Below are positions 34,279 to 43,522 of a stretch of 64,000 nt of DNA, piece by piece. Both the position numbers and the translations under genes were made by a program. The DNA is taken from positions 85,892-149,891 of the forward strand of contig NZ_WTLB01000003.1 in NCBI RefSeq assembly GCF_011378855.1, given 5' to 3'. Position 1 is the first letter of the stretch, and each line of letters starts with the position of its first letter. Below the pieces are notes generated by a model, which did not search any database, was not told the DNA's origin, and worked only from the letters and a program-made list of their open reading frames with translations. This DNA comes from Pseudoalteromonas sp. Z1A8 (GTDB lineage Bacteria > Pseudomonadota > Gammaproteobacteria > Enterobacterales > Alteromonadaceae).

Positions 34279-35445
34279 TTACTTTCCTATCGCTTCTTTG
34301 GCGAACAGGTGCTTTATTGGGCCTAGGTTATGAACTAATGATAGCCCTACTCCGCGAATAAGTTTTTTAACTGGGTTTGCGCCTTCAAATAACTCTTTGA
34401 GCCCTTGCATCATCGCAATGTGTTTTTGTGCGTCGAGCTTACGAGTACGCTCGTAATCGCGAAGTGTGCGAGTGCTTGCAAACTCCTTGCTATCCCTTGT
34501 TAAAAGCTCAATTAAATAAGCCGCATCTTTCAGGCCTAAGTTCATACCAAGCCCTGCAAGTGGGTGAATGGTGTGTGCGGCATCGCCAATGAGTACCACT
34601 TTACCGCTTACCCATTGCTGGGCGTAGCGCATTTTAAGTGGGAATGCTGCGCGCTTACTTTGTACTTCACACAAGCCACATTGGCCATCTATAGCTGCCA
34701 TTACGGCTTTATTAAAGCTGCTGTCGTCCATTGTAAGGAGCTCATCGCAGTGGTTTGGGCTGGTAGACCACACTATTGAATGGGTGTTGGCATCGCTCAG
34801 TGGTAAAAACGCGAGTGGCCCGGATGGTAAAAATACTTGGCGGGCAGTATTTGCATGTTGCTCTTTAGTTTTAACTGTAGCAACTAGCGCGTAGTGATCG
34901 TAATCTTTAAAGCTAAGCGCCATATTAAATTGCTTACGAATAGCTGAGTTTGCTCCATCAGCGGCCACCAGCAGCTTTGCAATAATTGGCTCGCCGCTTT
35001 TAAGCGTTATAAATACGTCAGATTCACTTTGATGTATTTGCTGATACTGCGTATCAAACATTAGTGTGGCGCTTGGTTGTTGCTCTAGCTCCTTTATAAG
35101 CGCATAGCGAATAATGTCGTTTTCAACAATATGGCCTAAATTATCAAGCTCAAGTTGCTCGTTATTAAACGCTATTTTGCCAAAGCTGTCGGCATCACGT
35201 ACGTCCATATGCGTATAAGCACACGCTCGCTGTGCGATAATTTCGGGCCATACATTTAATTTTTCAAGCAAGGTTTGGCTTGCAATGCTTAGCGCACTTA
35301 CGCGCAAACCATATTCGTCAGTTGGTAACGCTTGTGTTGGTGCGCCGTCGAGTACAACGACGCTTATATCGGCTTTTGCCAAACCAAGTGCTAGTGTTAG
35401 CCCTACACAGCCGCCACCTACAATACAAACCTGTGCTTGCTTCAT
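34279..35445 (-). CDS. ubiI: FAD-dependent ubiquinone hydroxylase UbiI
   Basis: 388-residue UbiH/Coq6-family monooxygenase; UbiI hydroxylates C5 of the benzoquinone ring. The N-terminal dinucleotide motif is VCIVGGGCVGLTLALGLAKA, the second FAD motif is VLIGDAAHTIHPLAGLGMNL, and the DG motif is LLVAADGANSAIR. Assigned by order: in E. coli ygfB-pepP-ubiH-ubiI(visC) the last gene is ubiI. Its ATG overlaps the ubiH end by 4 bases. Family-level call is certain, position-specific hydroxylation is from synteny. Confidence 0.9.
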   Translation of the reverse strand: MKQAQVCIVGGGCVGLTLALGLAKADISVVVLDGAPTQALPTDEYGLRVSALSIASQTLLEKLNVWPEIIAQRACAYTHMDVRDADSFGKIAFNNEQLELDNLGHIVENDIIRYALIKELEQQPSATLMFDTQYQQIHQSESDVFITLKSGEPIIAKLLVAADGANSAIRKQFNMALSFKDYDHYALVATVKTKEQHANTARQVFLPSGPLAFLPLSDANTHSIVWSTSPNHCDELLTMDDSSFNKAVMAAIDGQCGLCEVQSKRAAFPLKMRYAQQWVSGKVVLIGDAAHTIHPLAGLGMNLGLKDAAYLIELLTRDSKEFASTRTLRDYERTRKLDAQKHIAMMQGLKELFEGANPVKKLIRGVGLSLVHNLGPIKHLFAKEAIGK

Positions 35446-36629
35446 AAACGCCTACCTTGTTTAACTTGCCCCATTAACTGTTTAGCTAATGGCGCTTTTA
35501 ATGCGGGAAATAAATCCATCGAAAACAACCCAATACTACGCCCAAATGCAAGCACTCGCGATGAGTTCGAAAAAAGTCTAACAAGTGCATCGGTTAAGCT
35601 CATTACGGTTTTTATATCGCTACTGCGCTTTTTTGAATATTCACGTGTAAACGCATAGCTGCCTAAATCGTGTTGGCTATTTGCTATTAAATTACTAAGT
35701 ACTTGCACATCGCGAAGGCCTAAATTAAAACCCTGCCCTGCAATAGGGTGAATCGCATGTGCAGCATTACCAATAACCACTGTACGGTGCGCAGTTAAAG
35801 ACTCAACTTGCCCGTAAACAAGCGGGTAACTCGTGCGCATGCCTACTTTAGTAAATTGACCACCGCGATAACCAAACGCGCTTTGCAGGGCACTTAAAAA
35901 ATCTTGTTCACTGAGTGCCATGTGCTGTTTAACCTGCTCTTGGCGCATACACCACACTAACGAATAACGGTTATTGCTCATGGGTAATAACGCCATAGGC
36001 CCGTTTTGTGTAAAGCGCTCAAAGGCATGATTATTATGCCCACCAGCCACTTCTACATTAGCAATAATAGCGCCTTGTTCATAAGGCAGGGTATTAAAAC
36101 CAAGCCCGAGTAAATTGCGTGTTGGTGATTGTGCGCCATCAGCAATAACCAATAGTGCTGCATTTAATTGCTCGCCGCTTTGTAGGGTGAGTGTATTGCT
36201 ATGCAGAGTTTTCTCGATGGCAGTTACGCTATCGGGGCACAAAAGCGTAATATTTGACTGCGTTAAACGCAGGTGGAGCGCTCGGCCAAATGGATTCACT
36301 TCTACTACGTAACCAAGTGAGGGCTTAGCAAATTCGTCGCAATTAATGTGCGCTTTGCCAAAGTGGCCTCTATCAGACACGCTCACTTTTTTGATTGCTG
36401 CGGTGTAAGGGGCATTTTGCTCAAATAAATTGAGGCTTTGTAAATACTCTACCGATTGCTGAGCAAGTGCAATGCTTCTGTCGTCAAAGCTTGGGTGGTA
36501 GTCGCCGGTTACTTGATTAGCTTCTACAACGGCAATATTTAACGCGGGATTAGTTTTAGCCACACTTAATGCGCAGCTTGCTCCCGCTAAACCACCGCCA
36601 ATAATAACTACATCAAACTGCTTAGCCAC
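35442..36629 (-). CDS. ubiH: FAD-dependent ubiquinone hydroxylase UbiH
   Basis: 395-residue flavoprotein of the same family as the gene after it; UbiH hydroxylates C1. The N-terminal FAD motif is VVIIGGGLAGASCALSVA, the second is VVIGNAAHAIHPIAGQGFNL. It starts at GTG 36629, with GGAG 6 bases upstream, 15 bp after pepP. Together with ubiI it makes two of the three ring hydroxylases; the third (UbiF or UbiM type) is not in the window. Confidence 0.92.
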   Translation of the reverse strand: MAKQFDVVIIGGGLAGASCALSVAKTNPALNIAVVEANQVTGDYHPSFDDRSIALAQQSVEYLQSLNLFEQNAPYTAAIKKVSVSDRGHFGKAHINCDEFAKPSLGYVVEVNPFGRALHLRLTQSNITLLCPDSVTAIEKTLHSNTLTLQSGEQLNAALLVIADGAQSPTRNLLGLGFNTLPYEQGAIIANVEVAGGHNNHAFERFTQNGPMALLPMSNNRYSLVWCMRQEQVKQHMALSEQDFLSALQSAFGYRGGQFTKVGMRTSYPLVYGQVESLTAHRTVVIGNAAHAIHPIAGQGFNLGLRDVQVLSNLIANSQHDLGSYAFTREYSKKRSSDIKTVMSLTDALVRLFSNSSRVLAFGRSIGLFSMDLFPALKAPLAKQLMGQVKQGRRL

Positions 36630-36644
36630 TTTACTCTCCGAGCT

Positions 36645-37967
36645 TTATACGTTTTTAGCACTTTGCATAAGTGCTTCTATATCGCTAATTTTTTTAGGTA
36701 CGCTTAGGGTTAAGTTTTCATGGCCGGTTTCGGTAACTAGCAAGTTATCTTCGATACGAATACCAATGCCTTTGTATTTTTGCGGTGCGCTTGAGTCTTC
36801 GCTTATATAAAGCCCTGGCTCTATGGTCAGTACCATACCCGGCTCAAATGCACGCTCAGCGTTATTTACTTTGTAGTCGCCAACATCATGTACATCTAAA
36901 CCAAGCCAATGTCCAAGCCCGTGCATGTAATATTCTTTACACGCACCTTTTGCCATTAGCTCGTCAAAGTCGCCGGTTAGAATACCTAAATCAAGTAAAC
37001 CTTGGGTCATTACTTCCATTGCTAGTTTATTGGCGTGCGACATAAACCCGCCGGGTTTTACCTCATCAAAAGCAACTTCTTGCGCTTTAAGTACAATATT
37101 ATAAAGCGCGGCTTGCTCTTCGCTAAATTGACCATTTACCGGAAATGTACGTGTTATATCAGCAGCGTAACCTTGTAACTCACACCCAGAGTCTATAAGT
37201 ACCAGGTCACCACTTTTTAATACATCGCTATTTTGTGTGTAATGTAAAATATTGGCGTTGTCGCCACTGCCAACAATAGTGCCATACGCCGGGTGCGGCG
37301 CGCCGTTCATTGCATAATGATGATGTAGCTCAGCTTCTAGCTGAAATTCAGTAGCTCCAGCATGTGAAAAACGCATAGCGCGCATGTGCCCTCGCGCGCT
37401 AATTTCGCAGCCTTCTCGCATAACATCTATCTCGCTTGGCGATTTAAACAAACGCATTTCATGAATAAGGCCACGTATTTCTTTTAAAGTACTCGGTGCT
37501 TTGAGTCCTTTTCGAGAGCCACTTCGAAGCATACCTAATAACGAAAACACTTTGGTATCAAATGAAGAGTAGGCGCCTTGTGCAAAATAAATAGCATCTT
37601 TTGCATTTAGTATAGTTAGTAGCTTATCGTTTAATTCACTGAGTGGGTAAGCTTCATCAAACAGGTAGTCACTTTTGGCTTTATCAAAACCAATACGGCG
37701 CCCATGCCAAATTTCAGCTAGTTTGTCTTTATCTAGGCAAAATAAAGTACTGGGTGCATCGCTGTTATTGCAGAGTACAAGTACGGCGTCGGGTTCGTTA
37801 AAGCCAGTTAAGTAAAAAAAGTCGCTATCTTGCCTAAATGCATATTCGGTATCGCGGCTGCGCGTCACTTCGCTCGCAGCGGGAATAATAGCAACGCTAT
37901 TTTCATCCATTTGAGCAAGTAAGCGCTCGCGACGTGCTTTAAATTCTGACTTTTGTACTTCAACCAT
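36645..37967 (-). CDS. pepP: Xaa-Pro aminopeptidase PepP (M24B)
   Basis: 440 residues (E. coli 441). The N-terminal aminopeptidase-P domain has RQDSDFFYLTGFNEPDAVLV. The pita-bread C-terminal domain has the dimanganese ligands: Asp in LIDSGCELQGYAADITRTFP, His in MHGLGHWLGLDVHDVGD, Glu in LTIEPGLYIS and Glu in IRIEDNLLV. It cleaves N-terminal residues preceding proline. Second gene of ygfB-pepP-ubiH-ubiI, about 30 bp after ygfB. Confidence 0.96.
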   Translation of the reverse strand: MVEVQKSEFKARRERLLAQMDENSVAIIPAASEVTRSRDTEYAFRQDSDFFYLTGFNEPDAVLVLCNNSDAPSTLFCLDKDKLAEIWHGRRIGFDKAKSDYLFDEAYPLSELNDKLLTILNAKDAIYFAQGAYSSFDTKVFSLLGMLRSGSRKGLKAPSTLKEIRGLIHEMRLFKSPSEIDVMREGCEISARGHMRAMRFSHAGATEFQLEAELHHHYAMNGAPHPAYGTIVGSGDNANILHYTQNSDVLKSGDLVLIDSGCELQGYAADITRTFPVNGQFSEEQAALYNIVLKAQEVAFDEVKPGGFMSHANKLAMEVMTQGLLDLGILTGDFDELMAKGACKEYYMHGLGHWLGLDVHDVGDYKVNNAERAFEPGMVLTIEPGLYISEDSSAPQKYKGIGIRIEDNLLVTETGHENLTLSVPKKISDIEALMQSAKNV

Positions 37968-37997
37968 TATTAACCAACCCGTTTTACTTTTTAAAAG

Positions 37998-38561
37998 TTA
38001 ATGAAGTGTTTTTTTAGTACTTTGCGTGCTTTGCTCTTTACCAAGCTCTGCAAAACAAAGTAGTGCTGATACACGCACATATTCAATCACTTCGTGCAGC
38101 GCTTGGCTGTCTTCTTCGGTTTCTTCAAAAGTAGTATCTAGGCGAGTGATTTCGCTAAAGTCAGTAATAACCTCTTTAACATCACTCGATAGTTTACCGT
38201 AGTCTTTTTGCTTTAAACCAAAACCAAGCATAAAACCCGCTACCCATGATACGAGGCCATTAGCCTGATCGATGAGTGTTTCGTCGTCGCTTGGTAAAAA
38301 TAAATCAAACTGAAATTCATCATCATTAAAGCTCGCTACTACTTGCTTATAAATAGTGCCAAAAAACTGCTTTAAATCGTTACTAAACGATTCACCATCG
38401 TTAAACACATCACTCAAAAGGCCTAAGTATTCTTTGTCGTCAATGGTTAAACCACACGCAAGTAAACCACTAATCACACCATGCGCTTCAGCAGGTGATA
38501 CAAATATTTCGTTTTTTTCTAAAAGCAGTTGAGCTTTTTCGTAATCGGGTAAATCGTTCAT
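37998..38561 (-). CDS. ygfB: YgfB/UPF0149-family protein
   Basis: 187 residues from ATG 38561 (MNDLPDYEKAQ), chosen over an ATG seven codons upstream by alignment to the E. coli N-terminus. EAHGVISGLLACGL, then FDLFLPSDDETLIDQANGLV and WVAGFMLGFGLKQKD and the end EVIEYVRVSALLCFAELGKE follow the all-helical YgfB pattern, ending in T-LH as in E. coli. YgfB has been described as a modulator of antibiotic-resistance gene expression in Pseudomonas; role here unknown. First gene of the ubiquinone/pepP operon. Confidence 0.93.
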   Translation of the reverse strand: MNDLPDYEKAQLLLEKNEIFVSPAEAHGVISGLLACGLTIDDKEYLGLLSDVFNDGESFSNDLKQFFGTIYKQVVASFNDDEFQFDLFLPSDDETLIDQANGLVSWVAGFMLGFGLKQKDYGKLSSDVKEVITDFSEITRLDTTFEETEEDSQALHEVIEYVRVSALLCFAELGKEQSTQSTKKTLH

Positions 38562-38743
38562 AATAAAATCTTCGCTTTGCAAGTTAAGGCAATGCTACCA
38601 CTCGATAAAAAGCAACTCCAATTAATTGTATGATCAAGCTCAAAAACCATGCGATAAAGTAAATGATGAGTTAAAGGTGCGGAAAAACTAAGCGAACGGT
38701 TTAATTTTTTACGTTTGGGGTTTAAGGATTGGATTATGTCTTA

Positions 38744-38749
38744 TATACT
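38744..38749 (+). promoter_or_regulatory. -10 element of the 6S RNA gene
   Basis: TATACT ends 6 bp before the predicted 5' end of 6S RNA (G38756). No good -35 is seen at 17 bp. Confidence 0.55.
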
Positions 38750-38754
38750 TAAAT

Positions 38755-38936
38755 TGTTCCCTGGGGTACCGGAGCTTAGTTAAGTCCCTGAGCCGATAAA
38801 TTTTATACCAGGGTTTTTGTTCGTCTACTATTGTGCAGGCTCGGCATGTACCGAGAAGCCTACGGTAAACCGCAGATTCCCGCCCTGAAACCTTCTGGTT
38901 TCAGGACTGAAACCGAGTACCGTATCTTGGGGAACA
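38755..38936 (+). ncRNA. ssrS: 6S RNA
   Basis: About 182 nt. 6S RNA mimics an open promoter and sequesters sigma-70 RNA polymerase in stationary phase. The conserved strings match E. coli 6S in order: AGTCCCTGAGCCGATA, GCTCGGCATGTACCGAGAAG and the 3' part with paired CCTGAAACC / GGTTTCAGG. The terminal stem forms from GTTCCC (38756) and GGGAAC (to 38935), enclosing a large internal bulge. It is divergent from ygfB as in E. coli, but zapA before it and fau (ygfA) after it are missing from this location. Confidence 0.88.
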
Positions 38937-39125
38937 CCTTTTTAGCAAACCCTCGCCTTTAAAAGGCTTTATCAAAAAAGAAATTAACCTTCCTGTTTAC
39001 TCTTATATTTATCTAAATTTTTTATTCACTTATCTTCTATTGTCTAATATTACTTTTTAGCTTATAAAAAAGCCGCAGGTAATTGCTTACCTACAGCTTT
39101 AATAATCACGTATTTAAGAGTGAAG
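38937..39125. other. Region between 6S RNA and the second RND operon
   Basis: A small palindrome GCCTTTAAAAGGC at 38955-38967 may help 3' processing or termination of 6S RNA. The RND operon terminator is at 39066-39100. No gene seen. Confidence 0.4.
39066..39100 (-). terminator. Terminator of the second RND operon
   Basis: Minus-strand stem AAAGCTGTAGGTAA / TTACCTGCGGCTTT with loop GCAA and a T6 tail, 25 bp after the permease stop. Confidence 0.85.
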
Positions 39126-42100
39126 TTATTTAAACCAACCTTGAAAACGCTCCATTAGCATGTAGTTTATTGGTACTAACAATAAAGTAATAAAGGTAGC
39201 AAAAATAATCCCAAACCCTAAGCTCACTGCCATTGGTATTAAAAACTGTGCCTGAGTCGCTTTTTCAAACAGTAATGGCATTAAGCCAATAAAGGTCGTT
39301 AAACTAGTTAGCATTACAGGGCGAAAACGTGATGCACCTGCAATTTTTATAGCATCGAGAACTTTACCACCTTCACTGCGCTTTTTATTAATAAAATCAA
39401 CGAGTACGAGGGAGTCATTTACCACCACCCCGGTTAGCGCAAGCATACCGAGTAAACTCATAATAGTTAAGTCCATTCCCATGATCCAATGCCCTACTAC
39501 AGCACCTATCATGCCAAATGGAATAACACTCATTACTATGATTGGTTGTAAGTAAGATTTAAGCGGTATTGCTAATAGCGCATAAATAATAAAAAATACA
39601 AACACAAGTGCCCAAGCCAACGACCCAAACGACTCTCTTTGCTCTTTAGCCTCACCTTCTAGTTTGTAATCTACTCCAGGATATTGCTGCATTAACCCAT
39701 CTAAATACTCCGTTAGGTCAGCCTGCAGTATGGTCATGTTGGTATTATTTTTTTCGATATCGGCTGTTACGTTTAATGTGCGGTAACGGTCTATTCGATT
39801 AATAGTTGATGGACTTTGCCCAGCAGTAAGTGTTGCCACGTGCGATAAAGGCACTGAGCCTCCATCAGGCGTATTTATAAGTATGTTTTGTAGGTCAGCT
39901 ACAGAGCGGCGCTCATCTATAGGTAAGCGTACCATTACACGTACGTCATCCCTGCCTCGCTGAATACGTTGTGCTTGCGAGCCAAAAAACGAGTTACGTA
40001 CTTGTCCTGCTACATTGACTCTATTTAAGCCCAGCGCTAAACCTTGTTGCGTAAGCTCTATTTGTAACTCTTCTTTACCGTCGGACATACTATCGGCAAT
40101 ATCAAATACCGTTGGATAGGTCGATAAACGGGTTTTAATGTGATCAGCCACGTCTTGTAAAATAGTCAACGAAGTGCCGCTAAGCTGAACATCAATGGGG
40201 TCTGAACTTCGGCCAATTTCGGCTCTAAACGTTAAACTTTCGGCGCCTGGTATGACACCAATTAAATCGCGCCATTCGCTGGCAAGTTCTCGTGATCCTA
40301 TGTCTGATTCACGCTTTTCAGCCGGTGTTATTTCAAAGCGTACAGAGCCTGAATTAGATACACCACCACGCCCGCCTGTTGTGGCTAATATATTTAAAAT
40401 AACGCTTTCGCCAGTATCTGGGTCGCGGTATTTTTCTTGTAATTGCTGCGCCTTTTGCGACATGTCAATTACGTATTTATTAGTTACTTCAAACGGTGTA
40501 CCTGTTGGTAGTGTTAAGTTAACGCGGACTGTTTCGCTTGGTATGCGCGGGAAAAATACAAACTTAGTCCAACCGCTGGTGATCATGGTTAAAATTATAA
40601 CAAATACACCAATAAACAAGCTTACCGAAGCCAATTTATGGCGCAGTGCTAAATTTAAAGTGGGTTGATAGTATTTTAAAATCGCGTTTTCAAATCCATC
40701 TGCAAAACGCTGTTGAATAACATCAAACTTTGAAGGTTCGCCTTTTTCGTGGCGTAGTTTTATATATTTTAAATGTGCTGGTAGTACAAATTTAGATTCA
40801 ATCAATGAAAACAATAATACCGGAATAACCACTACCGGTATTTGTGCAAACAAGGCACCACGCGCCCCTTCAATAAAGGCCAAAGGTAAAAAGGCAGCAA
40901 CGGTAGTCAACACACCAAATGTTACTGGTGTTGCTACTTCTTGAGTACCTAAAATTGCGGCTTGCTCGCCCGACTTAGCCGTTTTTAGATGGGTGTAAAC
41001 GTTTTCACCGGTAACTATGGCGTCATCAACAACAATCCCCAGTACCAATATAAAGCCAAATAAGCTCATAATATTAAGGGTTACGCCAAAAATAGGCATC
41101 GCTATAAACGCGCCCATAAACGAAACCGGAATACCAATAAATACCCAAAATGCAATTGCAGGGCGTAAAAACAAAGTAAGTAAAGCCAGTACTAAAATAC
41201 CGCCTTGTAAAGCATTGGTAGTAAGGGTCGAAATACGACTTTTAACCAGCTCCGAATCATCATCCCAGTAACTTAGTTCAAACCCTTGCGGGAGAGAGCT
41301 TTGTTGCTCTTTTATGTAGTTTTTAACATCGTCAGCAACTGTAATCGCACTTTGTGGACCAATTCGATATACGTCGATAAATGCAGCTTGCTTACCATTA
41401 AAGCGAGTACGTACTGGTGTTTCTTCAAAATCATCTTTTATAGTCGCTATATCGCCTAAGCGAATAATAGTGCCATCGGCTTGGTTTTTAACAACAATGC
41501 TGGCAAATTCATCTTTACGATATGCTTGCCCTTTAGAGCTTATAAGTACGTCCCCGCCTTCTGTTTTTAAGTTACCAGCAGAAATATCTGAGCTTGAGTT
41601 TGAAATAGCACTCGATATTTGTGCCAAGCTTAAATCGTACTGACGAAGAATATCTTGGCTTACTTCAATGGCTATTTCGTAATCACGAACGCCACTTAGC
41701 TCTACCTGCGTTACATTAGGTAAACGTAGGATTTGATCGCGTACTGTTTCTGCGTATTCGCGGGTTTCTTTTTCGCCATAGTCACTCGATACGGTAACCG
41801 CGATAACTTCACGAATTCGCTCAGCAAGCGCTACTATCGGCTTTTCAGCATCGGCTGGAAAAGTGTTAATTGCGTCTACACGACTTTTTATATCAGCTAA
41901 AAGCTCACGAGGGTCGTAACCGCTTTCCACTTCTATTGTCACAGAGCCTGAACCTTCAGAAGAGCGACTAAATATTTGCTTTATGCCCTCTAAATCTTGC
42001 ACTGCTTCTTCTATTCGTATAGTTACACCTTGCTCTACATCCTCTGGTGTTGAACCACGCAAACTTACATTTACGCTTATCATGTCAGTTTCGAATGAAG

Positions 42101-42209
42101 GAAATACCTCAAGCGGTATTTTAGTCGATAAACTAAAAAGTCCCGACAGTAACAGCGTTACTAGCAATAAGTTAGCAGCAACATGGTTTTTGGCAAACCA
42201 AGCGATCAT
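39126..42209 (-). CDS. RND efflux permease, HAE1-type
   Basis: 1027-residue complete permease with 12 TM helices and two porter/docking loops. TM1 starts MIAWFAKNHVAANLLLVTLL; LGIVVDDAIVTGE carries the paired proton-relay aspartates of TM4; the second half repeats the fold (IMSLLGMLALTGVVVNDSLV, then FRPVMLTSLTTFIGLMPLLF). It is closely related in layout to the partial permease at the window start. The ATG overlaps the adaptor stop by 4 bases. Substrate unknown. Confidence 0.95.
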   Translation of the reverse strand: MIAWFAKNHVAANLLLVTLLLSGLFSLSTKIPLEVFPSFETDMISVNVSLRGSTPEDVEQGVTIRIEEAVQDLEGIKQIFSRSSEGSGSVTIEVESGYDPRELLADIKSRVDAINTFPADAEKPIVALAERIREVIAVTVSSDYGEKETREYAETVRDQILRLPNVTQVELSGVRDYEIAIEVSQDILRQYDLSLAQISSAISNSSSDISAGNLKTEGGDVLISSKGQAYRKDEFASIVVKNQADGTIIRLGDIATIKDDFEETPVRTRFNGKQAAFIDVYRIGPQSAITVADDVKNYIKEQQSSLPQGFELSYWDDDSELVKSRISTLTTNALQGGILVLALLTLFLRPAIAFWVFIGIPVSFMGAFIAMPIFGVTLNIMSLFGFILVLGIVVDDAIVTGENVYTHLKTAKSGEQAAILGTQEVATPVTFGVLTTVAAFLPLAFIEGARGALFAQIPVVVIPVLLFSLIESKFVLPAHLKYIKLRHEKGEPSKFDVIQQRFADGFENAILKYYQPTLNLALRHKLASVSLFIGVFVIILTMITSGWTKFVFFPRIPSETVRVNLTLPTGTPFEVTNKYVIDMSQKAQQLQEKYRDPDTGESVILNILATTGGRGGVSNSGSVRFEITPAEKRESDIGSRELASEWRDLIGVIPGAESLTFRAEIGRSSDPIDVQLSGTSLTILQDVADHIKTRLSTYPTVFDIADSMSDGKEELQIELTQQGLALGLNRVNVAGQVRNSFFGSQAQRIQRGRDDVRVMVRLPIDERRSVADLQNILINTPDGGSVPLSHVATLTAGQSPSTINRIDRYRTLNVTADIEKNNTNMTILQADLTEYLDGLMQQYPGVDYKLEGEAKEQRESFGSLAWALVFVFFIIYALLAIPLKSYLQPIIVMSVIPFGMIGAVVGHWIMGMDLTIMSLLGMLALTGVVVNDSLVLVDFINKKRSEGGKVLDAIKIAGASRFRPVMLTSLTTFIGLMPLLFEKATQAQFLIPMAVSLGFGIIFATFITLLLVPINYMLMERFQGWFK

Positions 42210-43522
42210 GGCTTATCTCCTTGCTTTGCTGCGCGGCGTTTTTTTAGCTCTTCAACACTAATACCCTGCTCTTTTGCTTTTTGCTCAAGCTGCTCTGGCG
42301 TCGGGCGCTTTCCTTTGCCTTGCCCATTAGCTCCTCGGCTTTTAGGTTGCTCTGTGCTTTGTTCGCCTAAAATACTTACCTGAGTACCAGAACTCACTTG
42401 CCCTAGTGGAGTAATAACCAGTTTATCATTTGGATTTAATCCCGTTTTTATCATCGCTTGTGTGGCATTTTGCCAAGCAAGTGAAATGTCTTTACGTTTA
42501 AGTACACCATCTTCAACAATGTAAACGTACGTGCCTTGATAAATAGTACTGTTAGGAATTATAAGTGCGTTGGTAACCGTTTTACCGGTAATTTGCGCCT
42601 TTATATACTGCCCTATTTTTATAGGGTACTGATTATTAGCGGTTGCTTTGTACGGGTCATTAATTTTAGCGACGACGTAAAGCTGCTGTGCGCCTTCATC
42701 TATAGCACCTTCGGTACGTGCTAGCTGCCCCTGCCAAGTTTGCTCTCCGACTAAGTCAGAGGTAAATTTAACAATTGAGCCTGCTTGATTTTTAGCACCA
42801 TCACGATATTGCTCTGGTAAATTTACAAACGGAAGATCTTTGTTTTTAATTGGTAAGCGAATTTCTACACTGTCGATTGCGTAAATGGTGGCAAGCTGCA
42901 TATTATCGCTAACTACTTGGCCTAAATCGACACTACGGCTAAGTATGCGCCCTGCATATGGCGCAGTTACTTCTGTACGCTCTAAATCTAGCATGGCTTT
43001 TTCAAGTGTGGCCTGCGCCGATAAAACCTCTGCCTCTGCGGCCGCTAACTGTGGCTCACGTAGTACTAAGCTACTCGCCTGATTTGTGCCGCCAAGGCGC
43101 TTCCAATCTGTTATAGCCTGCTGTCCACGTGCTTTTTCTTCTAGTAAACCTTGCTCTGCGGTTAATAAATTAGCTTGTGCAGATTTAACTTCAGCTTGAT
43201 GATCTCTATCGTCGAGCTTTAAAAGTACATCGCCCTTTTTAAAAAAGCCGCCCTCTCTAAAGTCGTCACTTACCTCTATTATTTGCCCAGACGCCTGAGC
43301 TACTAATAAGCTTTGCGTACGCGGTTTTACCGTACCGTAGCTGTCTATCATCACTTGGTAATTTTGTGGTTTAAGCTCAAGTGCAGCCACGCTTATAGAA
43401 GCCTTAGGAGGCGTTCCAAAACGTTTAGCTTCTGGCGGGTTACCCCTAATAAACATAACAATTAAAATAGTGGCAACAATAACCACCGCTGGAATAATAA
43501 TTTTTGCTGTTTTAGTTTTCAT
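42206..43522 (-). CDS. RND periplasmic adaptor with basic C-terminal tail
   Basis: 438 residues: N-terminal anchor (IIIPAVVIVATILIVMFI), lipoyl halves around the hairpin (AYAGRILSRSVDLGQVV), barrel, and membrane-proximal domain. The final 55 residues are unusual: Gly/Lys-rich then a charged helix (TPEQLEQKAKEQGISVEELK), absent from the paralogous adaptor at 1533-2678. Overlaps 4 bases with the permease and 11 bases with the OMF gene. The tail would lie in the periplasm next to the permease; its purpose is unknown. Confidence 0.92.
   Translation of the reverse strand: MKTKTAKIIIPAVVIVATILIVMFIRGNPPEAKRFGTPPKASISVAALELKPQNYQVMIDSYGTVKPRTQSLLVAQASGQIIEVSDDFREGGFFKKGDVLLKLDDRDHQAEVKSAQANLLTAEQGLLEEKARGQQAITDWKRLGGTNQASSLVLREPQLAAAEAEVLSAQATLEKAMLDLERTEVTAPYAGRILSRSVDLGQVVSDNMQLATIYAIDSVEIRLPIKNKDLPFVNLPEQYRDGAKNQAGSIVKFTSDLVGEQTWQGQLARTEGAIDEGAQQLYVVAKINDPYKATANNQYPIKIGQYIKAQITGKTVTNALIIPNSTIYQGTYVYIVEDGVLKRKDISLAWQNATQAMIKTGLNPNDKLVITPLGQVSSGTQVSILGEQSTEQPKSRGANGQGKGKRPTPEQLEQKAKEQGISVEELKKRRAAKQGDKP

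Noticed and set aside
38583..38740. zapA gene between ygfB and 6S RNA
   Set aside because: Only about 160 bp without an open frame or ZapA-like residues.
40195..40668. 157-codon open frame on the plus strand inside the RND permease gene
   Set aside because: Shadow of the permease frame; composition and lack of domain features argue against a gene.
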